A DNA stretch of 64,000 nt, taken from positions 1,810,001 through 1,874,000 of the forward strand of contig NC_014836.1 of the NCBI RefSeq assembly GCF_000177635.2, given 5' to 3'. The notes under the pieces were generated by a model. It did not search any database and had not been told where the DNA came from. It saw only the letters and a list, made by a program, of their open reading frames with translations. Below are positions 1-9,191 of this stretch, piece by piece; positions within the stretch are counted from its first letter, which is position 1; each line of letters opens with the position of its first letter. Source of the stretch: Desulfurispirillum indicum S5 (GTDB taxonomy: Bacteria > Chrysiogenota > Chrysiogenetes > Chrysiogenales > Chrysiogenaceae). The position numbers and the translations under genes were made by a program.

Positions 1-614
1 TCGTAGGTGAGCTGGGGAATGCACTCGGGGTCCCCACCGCTGTTGTAGTGGTAGGTCGTCGTGGGGTAGAGGTGGTGGCTCAGCTTCTGCCACAGCTCAC
101 TGACCGGAGAGCTCATGGCGCCTTTCATCTCATTGTACACAATGCCCCGGTACGTCAGACCGGAATGGCAATCTGCGGGCTCCTGAAATTCCAGACGGTG
201 CCCCTCCTGGAGAAAGTCGTACCTATCGAGGCTGGCAAAAAAGACCGCGTCCAGGTAGACCTCAAGCAGGTTCATGAAATCCTTGCGGTTTTTGCTGGCA
301 AAGGGGTACGCCGTCCAGTCGCTGCCCGTAAAGGCGTTCATGAAGGTGTTCAGGGAGCGGCGGGTCATCATGAAAAACGGATCCCGCACGGGAAAACGCT
401 CGCTGCCACACAGCACAGTGTGCTCGAGGATATGGGCAACGCCGGTGGAATCGGCAGGGACGGTGCGAAAGGCGACACTGAAGACATTCTCTTCATTATC
501 GGCAGCTATATGGTAGTGGCGGGCTCCGGTGCGGATATGCACATATTCTTCCACTGTGATTTGCAGAGAGTCGATGAAGCGCGAACCTTTGAGTTGAAAT
601 GTGGGATATGGCAT
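1..614 (-). CDS. M16C family zinc metallopeptidase (presequence protease-like), partial
   Basis: The minus strand is open from an ATG at 614 to the window edge, giving about 204 N-terminal residues; the rest lies outside. Residues 61-65 are HILEH, the inverted zinc motif HxxEH of M16 peptidases, followed by LCGSERFPVRDPF, which is typical of the M16C (PreP/Cym1-like) subgroup. A downstream acidic segment (IVYNEMKGAMSSP) fits the third zinc ligand region. A purine-rich ribosome site (GGAGAAGGAGAA) lies upstream of the ATG. Family members degrade peptides inside a closed clamshell. The gene diverges from the C39/RimK cluster. The M16C assignment is firm; the substrate is unknown. Confidence 0.9.
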   Translation of the reverse strand, partial: MPYPTFQLKGSRFIDSLQITVEEYVHIRTGARHYHIAADNEENVFSVAFRTVPADSTGVAHILEHTVLCGSERFPVRDPFFMMTRRSLNTFMNAFTGSDWTAYPFASKNRKDFMNLLEVYLDAVFFASLDRYDFLQEGHRLEFQEPADCHSGLTYRGIVYNEMKGAMSSPVSELWQKLSHHLYPTTTYHYNSGGDPECIPQLTY

Positions 615-754
615 AGGGCTGATGTGTTCTCCTTCTCCGGGAAGTCTCTGGGGAATCCTAACCAATTCAGCTCCTCCCGTAAACGGGAAATGGCAGACGG
701 GTCTTATTTGGCCGCAGGTGTCCGGTTTTCCGCAGCTTCAGGGCGAATTTCCTG

Positions 755-782
755 TTTACCTTTTCCATTTTTGGTATAAAAT
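755..782 (+). promoter_or_regulatory. Possible promoter for the amidoligase cluster
   Basis: A TATAAA hexamer followed by AT lies at 775-780, about 30 bases before the ATG at 809. The only upstream TTTACC-like -35 element is at sub-optimal spacing, so this is a weak call based on the -10 sequence and position. Confidence 0.35.
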
Positions 783-808
783 TTTCACCTCTTACCTGGA
801 GGGCACCC

Positions 809-1552
809 ATGGAGCAGCAACTATCCCTTACCATTCTCCCTCAGCCCGATGACACCACCTGTGGACCAACGTGTCTGCACAGCATTTACGAATACTACCA
901 CGACCCGCTGCCCCTGTCGCAGATCATTGCCGAAGTTCCCACCCTCGCGGAGGGCGGTACCCTGACGTCACTGCTGGGAGCCCACGCTCTGGGGCGCGGC
1001 TACAGCGCGCAAATGTACTCCTACGACCTGAATATGTTCGACCCCACCTGGTACGGCCTGAGCTCTGCCCAGCTGCAGCAGAAGCTGCAAGCGCGCATGG
1101 AATTCAAGGCCGACAGCAAGTTCACTGTCGCCACCAGGGCCAATATGGATTTCCTCGACCTGGGGGGAAAGTTTATCTTCGAGGATCTCACGCCGGAGCT
1201 TATCCGGCGTTTTCTTTCACGGAATATTCCGATCATCACCGAACTGAGCGCCACCTATCTCTACCGCAGCGCCCGCGAGTTCGGCTACGATATGGTCTTC
1301 GACGATGTACGGGGCGAGCCATCGGGACACTTTGTCGTCATGAGCGGCTACAGCCGGCCCGGCAAAACCGTTCATATTTCCGACCCTCTGATTCCCAACT
1401 TTTATGCACCGTCAACACCCTACGCGGTCCCCATCAGTCGACTCATCTGCGCCATTCTCCTTGGCGTCCAGACTTACGGGGGAACACTGCTGATCATTCA
1501 ACCCAAGCCAGAACAAGGAAAAACCCATGCACGCACTCATCGTAGTGAATGA
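809..1552 (+). CDS. C39-like (papain-fold) peptidase
   Basis: A 247-residue protein whose N-terminus has the papain-like C39 pattern: TTCGPTCLHSI around residues 16-26, with the candidate catalytic Cys in CGPTC. A late SGHFVVMSGY segment supplies the candidate His, and ISDP follows as the Asp region. No signal peptide or membrane segment is visible, so it is probably cytoplasmic. The start has a GGAGGG ribosome site. It overlaps the next gene by 26 bases, which implies coupled translation. In bacteriocin systems C39 domains cleave leaders after a double glycine. Here there is no ABC transporter, and the neighbours (two ligases and an amidohydrolase) suggest it trims or recycles a peptide-like product. 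That role is inferred. Confidence 0.75.
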   Translation: MEQQLSLTILPQPDDTTCGPTCLHSIYEYYHDPLPLSQIIAEVPTLAEGGTLTSLLGAHALGRGYSAQMYSYDLNMFDPTWYGLSSAQLQQKLQARMEFKADSKFTVATRANMDFLDLGGKFIFEDLTPELIRRFLSRNIPIITELSATYLYRSAREFGYDMVFDDVRGEPSGHFVVMSGYSRPGKTVHISDPLIPNFYAPSTPYAVPISRLICAILLGVQTYGGTLLIIQPKPEQGKTHARTHRSE

Positions 1553-2996
1553 TCCCGCTGACTGGGAACTGGACATACCCGGAGTGGAGATGGTCTCCGC
1601 CTGGAGCTATCTTACCTGTGACAGCTACAGTAAAATGCGGCGACTGAGGATCTACAACCTCTGCCGTTCCTACAGCTACCAGAGCTTCGGCTACTACGTC
1701 TCCCTGCTGGCAGCGGCGCGTGGACACAAGCCATTTCCCACCGTCAAGGCCATCCAGGACATGGAATCCAGCTCCATTGTGCGACTGATGTCCAGCGAAA
1801 TGGACAAGCTGATTCAGAAGAACCTGGGCTACCTGCAGTCGGACAGTTTCGAGCTGAGCATCTACTTCGGCAGAAACCTGGCAAAACGCTACGATCGCCT
1901 CTCTGCGTACCTCTACCGCTTCTTTGAAGCTCCTTTCCTGCGCGCCTACTTCCAGAAGGTGGGCAACCGCTGGCAACTGGAGACCGTTACTCCCATCGCC
2001 GCCAACGACATTCCCGACGACCACAAGGAGTTCATCGCCGCAACCGCCAAGGAATTCTTTCCCCGGCAGCGCACCCTGGCTCCGCGCCGTGCGGCCCGGC
2101 GCTACGACCTGGCGATACTGGTCAATCGCGATGAAGCCCTGCCGCCATCGGACGAAAAGGCCCTCAATCGCTTTGTGAAAGCGGCCAATGGCCTGGGCCT
2201 GGCGGTGGAATTTATCGGACTGGAGGACTTTGCCAGGCTACCCGAATTTGACGCGCTGTTCATCCGCGAAACCACCAATGTGAACCACCACACCTACCGA
2301 TTTGCCCGCAAGGCCGAAGCCGAAGGCCTGGTGGTGGTGGATGACTCCCTGTCCATTCTGAAGTGCAGCAACAAGGTGTACCTCAACGAACTGCTGGAGA
2401 GCAAAAAACTCCCCACACCCCGCACCATCGTCATTCACCGCGACAACCTCGACGTGGTGGTGGAGCAGCTGACCTTCCCCGTCATCATCAAACAGCCGGA
2501 CAGCTCCTTCTCCCAGGGGGTGCTCAAGGCAGAGAATATCGAGCGCTACCACGAGATCACCTCCCGCATGCTGGAGGATTCGGCGCTGCTGATCGTGCAG
2601 GAATTTATCCCCACATCATTTGACTGGCGTGTGGTAGTCTTTGATGGTCACCCGCTGTGTGTGTGCAAATATTACATGGCCGCGCGTCACTGGCAGATAC
2701 TGCGCAAAGATGCCAAAACCGGCCGTTTCAGCGCCGGCAAGGCGGAGACCTTCGCCGTGGAACACGCTCCGCGCCAGGTGGTGGAGCTGGCCCTCAAGGC
2801 CGCCAATCTCATCGGTGACGGTCTTTACGGAGTCGATATCAAGCAGCGTGACAAAGAGCTCTATGTCATTGAAGTCAACGACAATCCCAATATTGACTCG
2901 GGAGTCGAAGACCTGGTGCTGAAGGACGAACTCTACGAAAGAATCATGCGGGTATTTCTCAAACGTATTGAAAGACGCAAGGAAGTCGGATACTGA
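1527..2996 (+). CDS. RimK-like ATP-grasp ligase with N-terminal RLAN domain
   Basis: A 489-residue protein. The N-terminal half resembles the RimK-like ATP-grasp N-terminal (RLAN) domain, and about residues 190-480 form a RimK-type ATP-grasp fold. Visible motifs include FPVIIKQPDSSFSQGV (nucleotide-binding loop), VQEFIPTSFDWRVVVFDG, and the metal-binding end YVIEVNDNPNIDSGVED. RimK-type ligases join an amino acid to a carboxylate via an acyl-phosphate. It lies between a C39-like peptidase and a GCS2-like ligase, with overlapping or near-abutting reading frames. This matches a gene neighbourhood known from comparative-genomic studies of amidoligases, for which no product is established as far as I know. 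The ATP-grasp call is firm; the substrate is unknown. Confidence 0.9.
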   Translation: MHALIVVNDPADWELDIPGVEMVSAWSYLTCDSYSKMRRLRIYNLCRSYSYQSFGYYVSLLAAARGHKPFPTVKAIQDMESSSIVRLMSSEMDKLIQKNLGYLQSDSFELSIYFGRNLAKRYDRLSAYLYRFFEAPFLRAYFQKVGNRWQLETVTPIAANDIPDDHKEFIAATAKEFFPRQRTLAPRRAARRYDLAILVNRDEALPPSDEKALNRFVKAANGLGLAVEFIGLEDFARLPEFDALFIRETTNVNHHTYRFARKAEAEGLVVVDDSLSILKCSNKVYLNELLESKKLPTPRTIVIHRDNLDVVVEQLTFPVIIKQPDSSFSQGVLKAENIERYHEITSRMLEDSALLIVQEFIPTSFDWRVVVFDGHPLCVCKYYMAARHWQILRKDAKTGRFSAGKAETFAVEHAPRQVVELALKAANLIGDGLYGVDIKQRDKELYVIEVNDNPNIDSGVEDLVLKDELYERIMRVFLKRIERRKEVGY

Positions 2997-2997
2997 C

Positions 2998-4233
2998 ATG
3001 ACCTCCCAAACCGAACTGCACCTGTTCGAAGGCTACGGCATCGAACTGGAATATATGGTGGTGGATCTCAGGAGGCTGAACGTTCTGCCCATTGTGGATC
3101 GCCTTCTGCAGGCTGTCTCGCGTCAGGAGGAGTGCTCCACCGTACAGCGAGGCAAGTTCGCCTGGTCCAATGAACTGGCCCGCCATGTCATCGAGATCAA
3201 AACCCATGAACCGACCCGCAAGCTGATGACCGTTCCCGAAGGCTTTCAGAAGGAGATACAGTTCATCAACAAGGTGCTGGAATCCATGGGCGGAGTACTG
3301 CTGCCCACCTCCATGCACCCCTGGATGAACCCCGAGCGGGAGATGCAGCTGTGGCCCTATGGCAACCGCGCCATCTATCAGGCCTATGACCGCATATTCA
3401 ACTGCCACGGGCACGGGTGGGCCAATATCCAGAGCGCCCACATGAACCTCCCCTTCAGTGGCGACCAGGAGTTCCGCGCTCTGCATGCGGCCATCCGCAT
3501 GGTACTGCCACTCATACCGGCCCTCTCCTCCAGCTCGCCGATCATGGATGGCAAGCTGACGGGAATCAGCAATAACCGCCTGACCATGTACCGCCAGAAT
3601 CAGCACAAGATTCCCCTGATTGCCGGTGGCATCATTCCGGAAATCGTCAACTCACAGGCAGACTATGAAGAGCGTATCCTCAAGCCGATGTACAATCAGA
3701 TCGCGCCCCACGATCCCGACGGCATCCTCCAGCACGAATGGCTGAATTCGCGGGGAGCCATCGCCCGCTTTGACCGCAACAGCATTGAGCTGCGCCTGTT
3801 GGATATCCAGGAGTGCCCCCTGGCGGATATCAGCATCATGCACTTTATCGCTGAACTCGTCCGCTCCTTCATCGAAGAGCGCTGGTGCCCCGCTGATACC
3901 ATCACCACCTTTCCCGGAGAAGCGCTTGGCACCATCCTCGACCACACCATCGCCAGGGCCGAGAACGCCATCATCGACTCCCGCGAGTACCTGGAAATAT
4001 TCGGGCACAAGGGTGCCACCTGCTCAGCCCAGGAGCTTCTGGGCATCATCATGGATGAAATCATCATGCCCACGTCACCCTTTTACGAAACCCTTTCAAC
4101 CATTATCGGCGAGGGCAGCCTCTCCACACGCATCGCGCGCTCCCTGGGTACGGAGCTGCCAAAAAAGAAGATGCTGACCATCTACGAAGAACTCTTCCAC
4201 TGTCTGCATAACGGCATCATTTTCCATGGCTAG
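2998..4233 (+). CDS. GCS2-family carboxylate-amine ligase
   Basis: A 411-residue protein read from the ATG at 2998, one base after the previous stop and behind an AAGGAAG ribosome site. An in-frame start ten codons upstream (2968) is possible but lies inside the preceding gene. The start FEGYGIELEYMVVD has the GIExE-type metal/ATP-binding signature of glutamate-cysteine ligase 2 relatives. Later motifs include STMHPWMNPERE, NCHGHGWANIQSAHMNLPF and the arginine-rich SIELRLLDIQECPLADI. GCS2 enzymes form an amide bond with glutamate's gamma-carboxyl. Here the acceptor is unknown, and true glutathione synthesis is not implied because no glutathione synthetase homologue of the standard type is adjacent. 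Confidence 0.85.
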   Translation: MTSQTELHLFEGYGIELEYMVVDLRRLNVLPIVDRLLQAVSRQEECSTVQRGKFAWSNELARHVIEIKTHEPTRKLMTVPEGFQKEIQFINKVLESMGGVLLPTSMHPWMNPEREMQLWPYGNRAIYQAYDRIFNCHGHGWANIQSAHMNLPFSGDQEFRALHAAIRMVLPLIPALSSSSPIMDGKLTGISNNRLTMYRQNQHKIPLIAGGIIPEIVNSQADYEERILKPMYNQIAPHDPDGILQHEWLNSRGAIARFDRNSIELRLLDIQECPLADISIMHFIAELVRSFIEERWCPADTITTFPGEALGTILDHTIARAENAIIDSREYLEIFGHKGATCSAQELLGIIMDEIIMPTSPFYETLSTIIGEGSLSTRIARSLGTELPKKKMLTIYEELFHCLHNGIIFHG

Positions 4234-4939
4234 ACCCGTTCGCGTTCTTCTGAGCTGCGAGCATGGCGGCAACCAGATTCCCGACGAATACACCGCGCTC
4301 TTCGCACCACACTGCGATATCCTCAACAGCCATCGTGGCTACGACATGGGCGCGCTTGAAATGGCCCGTGCCATAGCCGATGCCACGACAGCTCCCCTCT
4401 TCGCCTGCGAAACTTCGCGACTGCTGGTGGATCCCAATCGCAGCCCCTGGCACCATCAGCTCTTTTCCCGCTATACCCGTGCACTTTCCCGTGAACAGCG
4501 CCATGCCATCGTGCAGCAGTACTACGCCCCCTATCGCGCTGCCATAGAGCAGTTCATCCGCCGCAGCATCGAGGAGAACAAGGCCGTACTGCACCTGAGC
4601 ATTCACAGCTTCACCCCGGTGCTGGACAACGAAGAGCGGCAAGCCGATATCGGCGTCCTCTACGACCCACGCCGCAAGCGGGAGGTTCACTTCGCCCAGC
4701 GCATCGCAGAGGCATTCCGGGAGTCTCATCCTGAATTGCGCTGCCGAAAAAACTACCCCTATCGTGGCATCAGTGACGGACTCCCCAGCTTCCTGCGAAA
4801 AGTTTTTGACTACGAAGTCTACATGGGAATAGAATTGGAGTTCAATCAGGCGCTCTTTGAACACGACCGGCCCCAGTGGGATGAACTCGCGGCCACACTG
4901 ACGCGAACGCTGTCCACGGACTTTCCCGCCAGGCGCTGA
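4226..4939 (+). CDS. N-formylglutamate amidohydrolase-like hydrolase
   Basis: A 237-residue protein overlapping the ligase gene by 8 bases. It carries the family landmarks LLSCEHGGNQIPDEY near the N-terminus, HRGYDMGALEMAR about residues 33-45, and LHLSIHSFTPV about residues 122-132. The His and acidic residues in these motifs bind zinc in the N-formylglutamate deformylase/carboxypeptidase-like fold. The classical enzyme acts in histidine degradation, but no hut genes are near. Its place at the end of a ligase cluster suggests it hydrolyses an acyl or amide group on the cluster's product. Confidence 0.88.
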   Translation: MARPVRVLLSCEHGGNQIPDEYTALFAPHCDILNSHRGYDMGALEMARAIADATTAPLFACETSRLLVDPNRSPWHHQLFSRYTRALSREQRHAIVQQYYAPYRAAIEQFIRRSIEENKAVLHLSIHSFTPVLDNEERQADIGVLYDPRRKREVHFAQRIAEAFRESHPELRCRKNYPYRGISDGLPSFLRKVFDYEVYMGIELEFNQALFEHDRPQWDELAATLTRTLSTDFPARR

Positions 4940-4997
4940 ACTCTGGCATTCATGCAACACGGACTTTTACCATATTCAATGAAGGACACCCACCATC

Positions 4998-6014
4998 ATG
5001 CCTATCCGCAAGCGATCCCTTCAATTTCCAGTGCTGGCTCTCGCGCTGACACTGCTTCTCACGGCACCAGCATCCAGCTACACCTTTCTCTTTCACACCA
5101 TAGACCGCGCCAAACCCCTGGAACTCACCTTCATCGCCCGCAAGGATCCGGGAGGGCTGCACAGCCTCAACACGGAGACTGGCGGTATCCTGCGCCAGCG
5201 TCACGCCCAGCGCTTCGCGGTAGTTCCAGCTGGCAGCGTTGTCGCCCGCCTGGAAAACACCAGCCTGGAATACGAGCTGGAACAGTCGCGTCTGCTGCAC
5301 ACCCAGCGTGAACGGGAGCTGCAGCGGGCTACCCGCCTGCGTCAGCAGGGACTGATCTCTTCCGAAGCCTTCGACGACATCGAACTCGCCTATCAGACCG
5401 AACGGCTGCGCCGCCAGTTTCTGCAGCGCCAGGTGGACAAGACCACGGTGCGCGCACAGAGTGAGTTCTATGTCACCCAGACCTTCGGCAGCATCGGCGA
5501 GTATATGGCACCCGGTACCCCACTGGTGGAGGGCTACGATACGGCAAACTTCTCCCTGAGCATCACCCTGCCGCCATTCTACGCCGAGCTCTTCCCACAC
5601 ATGGACTTCTTCAGGCGCAAGCGCGACGGCAGCCTGAGTGTTCTGGAGCAGGCAGGCATATCGCCAGTGCGCGAAAGTTCCGGCGCCCTGCGCATCACCT
5701 TCCCCGACACCTTTGACGAAGTGGATCTCAATGAAACCGTGCGCATTGTCGGCAGACTGCACTCCGACTATGCCACCATACCCTTTGCCGCCGTTTTCCT
5801 GGACGAAGGGCAGTACGCCGTCTACACCCACCGTGACGGGCATATCGAAAAGGTGATCCTCGATGATGTGGTCATTTTCAGCGACCGCATCAGCTTTCAC
5901 AACCAGCGGCAGCTGACCAATTACCTGCGCTCGGTCACCGGTGTCACCCGCCACAGTGAGATCGAGGATATTCTCAACCACCAGCCCGACGCCATAGAAA
6001 TCCAGGTGCGCTAG
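4998..6014 (+). CDS. RND efflux periplasmic adaptor (membrane fusion protein)
   Basis: A 338-residue protein with an N-terminal hydrophobic segment (about residues 10-27, ending TAPASS) that looks like a signal peptide. It is followed by a short lipoyl-like half, a coiled-coil hairpin rich in Glu, Arg and Leu (about residues 90-150) and beta-rich C-terminal domains. This is the architecture of HlyD/AcrA-type adaptors, although sequence similarity is low. Its stop directly abuts the start of the RND pump, so the two are one transcription unit. It begins only 58 bases after the amidohydrolase gene. No outer-membrane channel gene is present in the window. Confidence 0.8.
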   Translation: MPIRKRSLQFPVLALALTLLLTAPASSYTFLFHTIDRAKPLELTFIARKDPGGLHSLNTETGGILRQRHAQRFAVVPAGSVVARLENTSLEYELEQSRLLHTQRERELQRATRLRQQGLISSEAFDDIELAYQTERLRRQFLQRQVDKTTVRAQSEFYVTQTFGSIGEYMAPGTPLVEGYDTANFSLSITLPPFYAELFPHMDFFRRKRDGSLSVLEQAGISPVRESSGALRITFPDTFDEVDLNETVRIVGRLHSDYATIPFAAVFLDEGQYAVYTHRDGHIEKVILDDVVIFSDRISFHNQRQLTNYLRSVTGVTRHSEIEDILNHQPDAIEIQVR

Positions 6015-9000
6015 ATGTTCGAGCTTATTCAGCGCAAGCGCCTCGGGGTGCTGTTTATTGCCTTCGCCATTGTCATTTCCGGCATCACCAGCTACATCAA
6101 GCTCCCCAAGGAATCCATACCCGACATCACCATCCCCGTGGTCAATATCGTGGTGACCCACACCGGTGTCGACGCCCTGGGCATGGAAAAAAACGTCACC
6201 CAGAAGATCGAGAACTCCGTGCGCAGCGTCTCGGGCATCAAGCGCATGACCTCCACCTCATCGGAAGGGCTCAGCTCCATCTCCATCGAATTCATGACCC
6301 ATGTGAATATCCGCACCGCGCTGCAGGACGTGAAGGACAAGGTCGATCAGATCCAGTCGGAGCTGCCCGCCGATGCCGACACCCCGATCGTCTCGGAGAT
6401 CAACCTCTCGGAATTCCCCATCATGTTCCTCAACCTCTCGGGCAATGACCAGGGACTTCTCGAATATCTGGCCGATATGCTTGACGACGAACTCTCCGCC
6501 ATCCCCGGCGTTCTGGGTATCGACATCTACGGCAAGCGCGACCTGGAGATATTCGTTTCCCTTGATCTGGACCGCATTGAAGCCCTGGGAGTAGACCCGA
6601 TCCAGGTCGGCCAGCAGATTCTGCGCGAAAGCATCACCGTCAACAACGGCAAACTCTACGTGGACGGCAACGTCTTCCATGTCAAGACCGACGGAGAGTT
6701 CAACAGCCCCGATCCCATCCTGAATCTGAAAATCCCGACCTCTGCCGGGTTCACCTACCTGCGCGACCTGGGCACCGTGGACTTTGTGGAAAAGGAGGAC
6801 CGCACCCTCTCACGCCTGGATGGCAAGCCCTCGGTCAGCCTCAGCATCAAGAAGCAGGCCGGCAGCAACCTGCTGGGCATCGCCGCCCAGGTCTACGCCA
6901 TCGTGGACTACTTTAACGAACACCGCCCCGACGGCGTGGAGGAAATCGCCATCACCGGCGATCAGGCCGTGGAGATCCAGATGATGCTCGAAGACCTGGA
7001 AAACAGCGTCCTGACAGCCCTGCTGGCGGTCTTTCTGGTAACCTGCTTCATCCTGGGCGGGCGCAATACGGTGATCGTCTCCCTGGTTATTCCCTTTTCC
7101 ATGCTCTGCGCCTTTGCCATTCTCAGCGCCATGAATGTCACCCTGAACATGATCGTGCTTTTCAGCCTGATCCTGGCCCTGGGCATGCTGGTAGACAACG
7201 CCATTGTCGTGGTGGAAAACATCTATCGCCTCTCCACCACCATGCCCCTGAGCCACGCCGTCATTCGCGGGGTGCGCGAAGTCGCCGTGCCCATCACCAC
7301 CTCGACCCTGACCACCCTGTGCGCCTTCATCCCCCTGCTCTTCTGGGACGGCGTGATCGGCGACTTCATGAAGTACCTGCCCATCACCCTGATCATTACC
7401 CTCAGCGCTTCGCTGGCAACGGCCATCATCCTGACCCCTATTATTTCGCGGATATTTCTGCATCCTCACAAGCGAGTCTTCCGCAAGCCGCCACTGCTCA
7501 AAGTGTATGAAAAATCCCTGCTGTGGTCGCTGCACCACCGCAAGACCGTCATCACAACCGCCTTCGGCCTGTTTGTGGCAACCCTCTTCCTCTATGGCAC
7601 GTTCAATACCGGCATGGAACTCTTCCCCGCCGTTGAAACCCGTAACGCCGTCATAAAACTCGACATGTCCAAGAACACCGACCGCGACACCACCGACCAA
7701 GCCGTGCGGACCATTGAAGGCATAGTGGAAGGTTTCGCCGATGTGGAATCCTACGTCTCCACGGTGTTCCAGGGCAGGGCTCAGATAAACATTCAGTTTT
7801 ATGAGCAGGAGCTGCGCACCCAGAGCAGCTTCAAGACCATCGACGATATCCGTGACGCGCTGCCCGCCTTTGCCATGGGCACCACCGAGGTACTGGCCCG
7901 GCAGGACTCCCCCACCTCCGCCTACGACCTCACCATTGAGATAACCGGCGATGACTACGGCCCCATGGAGCAGGTGTTTGAGCAGCTTGTCAGCCGTATG
8001 GAGCGCGATGAACGCATTGTGGAAATCCAGGATAACTACGACAAGGAGAACTTCTACCTGCGCGTGCTCCCCGACCGTGACATGCTCTACCACCACGGCT
8101 TGACCACCCGCGATGTGTCCAGTGCCATCGACCTCTTTTTCAAGCGCCAGAAGGTCATCACCATCTATGATGACCGCAACGAGGAGTTTGATATCGTCCT
8201 GGGAGTGCAACCGGAGTACTCCTCCATTCCCCGCATGCTCGCGCACACCATACCCAATCCCCAGGGACAGCAGGTCGCCCTGGGGGAACTGATTGCCATT
8301 GAGTACAGCAACATGCTCTATCAGGTGAACCGCAAGAACAACCAGCGGGCCATCACCATAGAGTCACAGGTACGCGACGGCATCAACGCCTTCACGGTTC
8401 AGCAGGATCTCGACGCCTTTATCAGAACGCTGGAGCTGCCTGCCGGTGTTTACGTGAACTTCGCCGGGCAGGCCGAAGACCAGCAGGAAACCATGGAATT
8501 TCTCGTCTGGGCCTTCTTCACGGCGCTGTTTCTGATCTTCACTGTGCTGATCTTCCAGTTCCACTCCTTCATGATCCCCCTTATCATCGGCATGACCGTG
8601 ATATTCAGCATCATGGGCGTGCTGCTGGGCCTGTTGATCATGGGCATGCCTTTTGGCATTGTCATGGTGGGAATCGGAGTGGTGAGTCTGGCGGGCATTG
8701 TGGTCAACAACGCCATCGTGCTCTTCGATTATATTCTGCGCCGCTACGAGAAAACCGGCGACATGTACAAAAGTATTGTCAACGCCGGCAAAATCCGCCT
8801 GCGTCCCGTACTGCTGACCGCCACGACCACCATGATGGGCCTGATGCCCATGTTCTTCGCCATAAGCATCAATTTCACCGGGCTCAGCATTGCCCACGGC
8901 ACAGAAAGCTCCCAGTGGTGGCAGTCCATGTCCGTCACCATTGTCTTTGGCCTCATGGTCTCTACCGTGCTGACTCTGATCGTCGTGCCGACGATGTTCT

Positions 9001-9131
9001 ACCACCACCATCTTATGAAGACCGCGGCATTGCAGTGGATTCAGCAGAAGCGTCAGCAAAGGCAATCAGCACTCCCGATGGCAACCCCCACTCCCCGCTC
9101 CCTGCGAAAGTGGTATAACCGCAGAAAGTAA
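6015..9131 (+). CDS. RND superfamily efflux transporter (AcrB/MdtB-like inner-membrane pump)
   Basis: A 1038-residue protein of the usual RND length. It has an N-terminal membrane helix, a large periplasmic loop, a central group of six helices, a second loop and a C-terminal group. In the fourth helix GMLVDNAIVVVENIY matches the proton-relay region, with a single Asp where AcrB has two. The repeat-two equivalent VSLAGIVVNNAIVLFD is also present. RND pumps export hydrophobic compounds, drugs or metals using the proton gradient. The substrate cannot be read from the sequence. Proximity to the upstream ligase cluster raises the possibility that it exports that product. A strong terminator follows immediately. 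Confidence 0.93.
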   Translation: MFELIQRKRLGVLFIAFAIVISGITSYIKLPKESIPDITIPVVNIVVTHTGVDALGMEKNVTQKIENSVRSVSGIKRMTSTSSEGLSSISIEFMTHVNIRTALQDVKDKVDQIQSELPADADTPIVSEINLSEFPIMFLNLSGNDQGLLEYLADMLDDELSAIPGVLGIDIYGKRDLEIFVSLDLDRIEALGVDPIQVGQQILRESITVNNGKLYVDGNVFHVKTDGEFNSPDPILNLKIPTSAGFTYLRDLGTVDFVEKEDRTLSRLDGKPSVSLSIKKQAGSNLLGIAAQVYAIVDYFNEHRPDGVEEIAITGDQAVEIQMMLEDLENSVLTALLAVFLVTCFILGGRNTVIVSLVIPFSMLCAFAILSAMNVTLNMIVLFSLILALGMLVDNAIVVVENIYRLSTTMPLSHAVIRGVREVAVPITTSTLTTLCAFIPLLFWDGVIGDFMKYLPITLIITLSASLATAIILTPIISRIFLHPHKRVFRKPPLLKVYEKSLLWSLHHRKTVITTAFGLFVATLFLYGTFNTGMELFPAVETRNAVIKLDMSKNTDRDTTDQAVRTIEGIVEGFADVESYVSTVFQGRAQINIQFYEQELRTQSSFKTIDDIRDALPAFAMGTTEVLARQDSPTSAYDLTIEITGDDYGPMEQVFEQLVSRMERDERIVEIQDNYDKENFYLRVLPDRDMLYHHGLTTRDVSSAIDLFFKRQKVITIYDDRNEEFDIVLGVQPEYSSIPRMLAHTIPNPQGQQVALGELIAIEYSNMLYQVNRKNNQRAITIESQVRDGINAFTVQQDLDAFIRTLELPAGVYVNFAGQAEDQQETMEFLVWAFFTALFLIFTVLIFQFHSFMIPLIIGMTVIFSIMGVLLGLLIMGMPFGIVMVGIGVVSLAGIVVNNAIVLFDYILRRYEKTGDMYKSIVNAGKIRLRPVLLTATTTMMGLMPMFFAISINFTGLSIAHGTESSQWWQSMSVTIVFGLMVSTVLTLIVVPTMFYHHHLMKTAALQWIQQKRQQRQSALPMATPTPRSLRKWYNRRK

Positions 9132-9163
9132 AAAAAGCACCCTGCCAGGCAGGGTGCTTTTTT
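9132..9163 (+). terminator. Rho-independent terminator after the RND pump, probably bidirectional
   Basis: An A-tract, a GC-rich stem AGCACCCTGCC / GGCAGGGTGCT with a very short loop, and a run of T bases directly follow the pump's stop codon. The A-tract on the other side would serve the convergent lpxC gene too. Confidence 0.88.
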
Positions 9164-9191
9164 GCTGTAACAACGATGTGAGCTTGTGGTT

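Noticed and set aside
4950-6161. 403-codon minus-strand frame opposite the RND adaptor
   Set aside because: No ribosome site or family motif; the plus-strand adaptor-pump pair explains the region.
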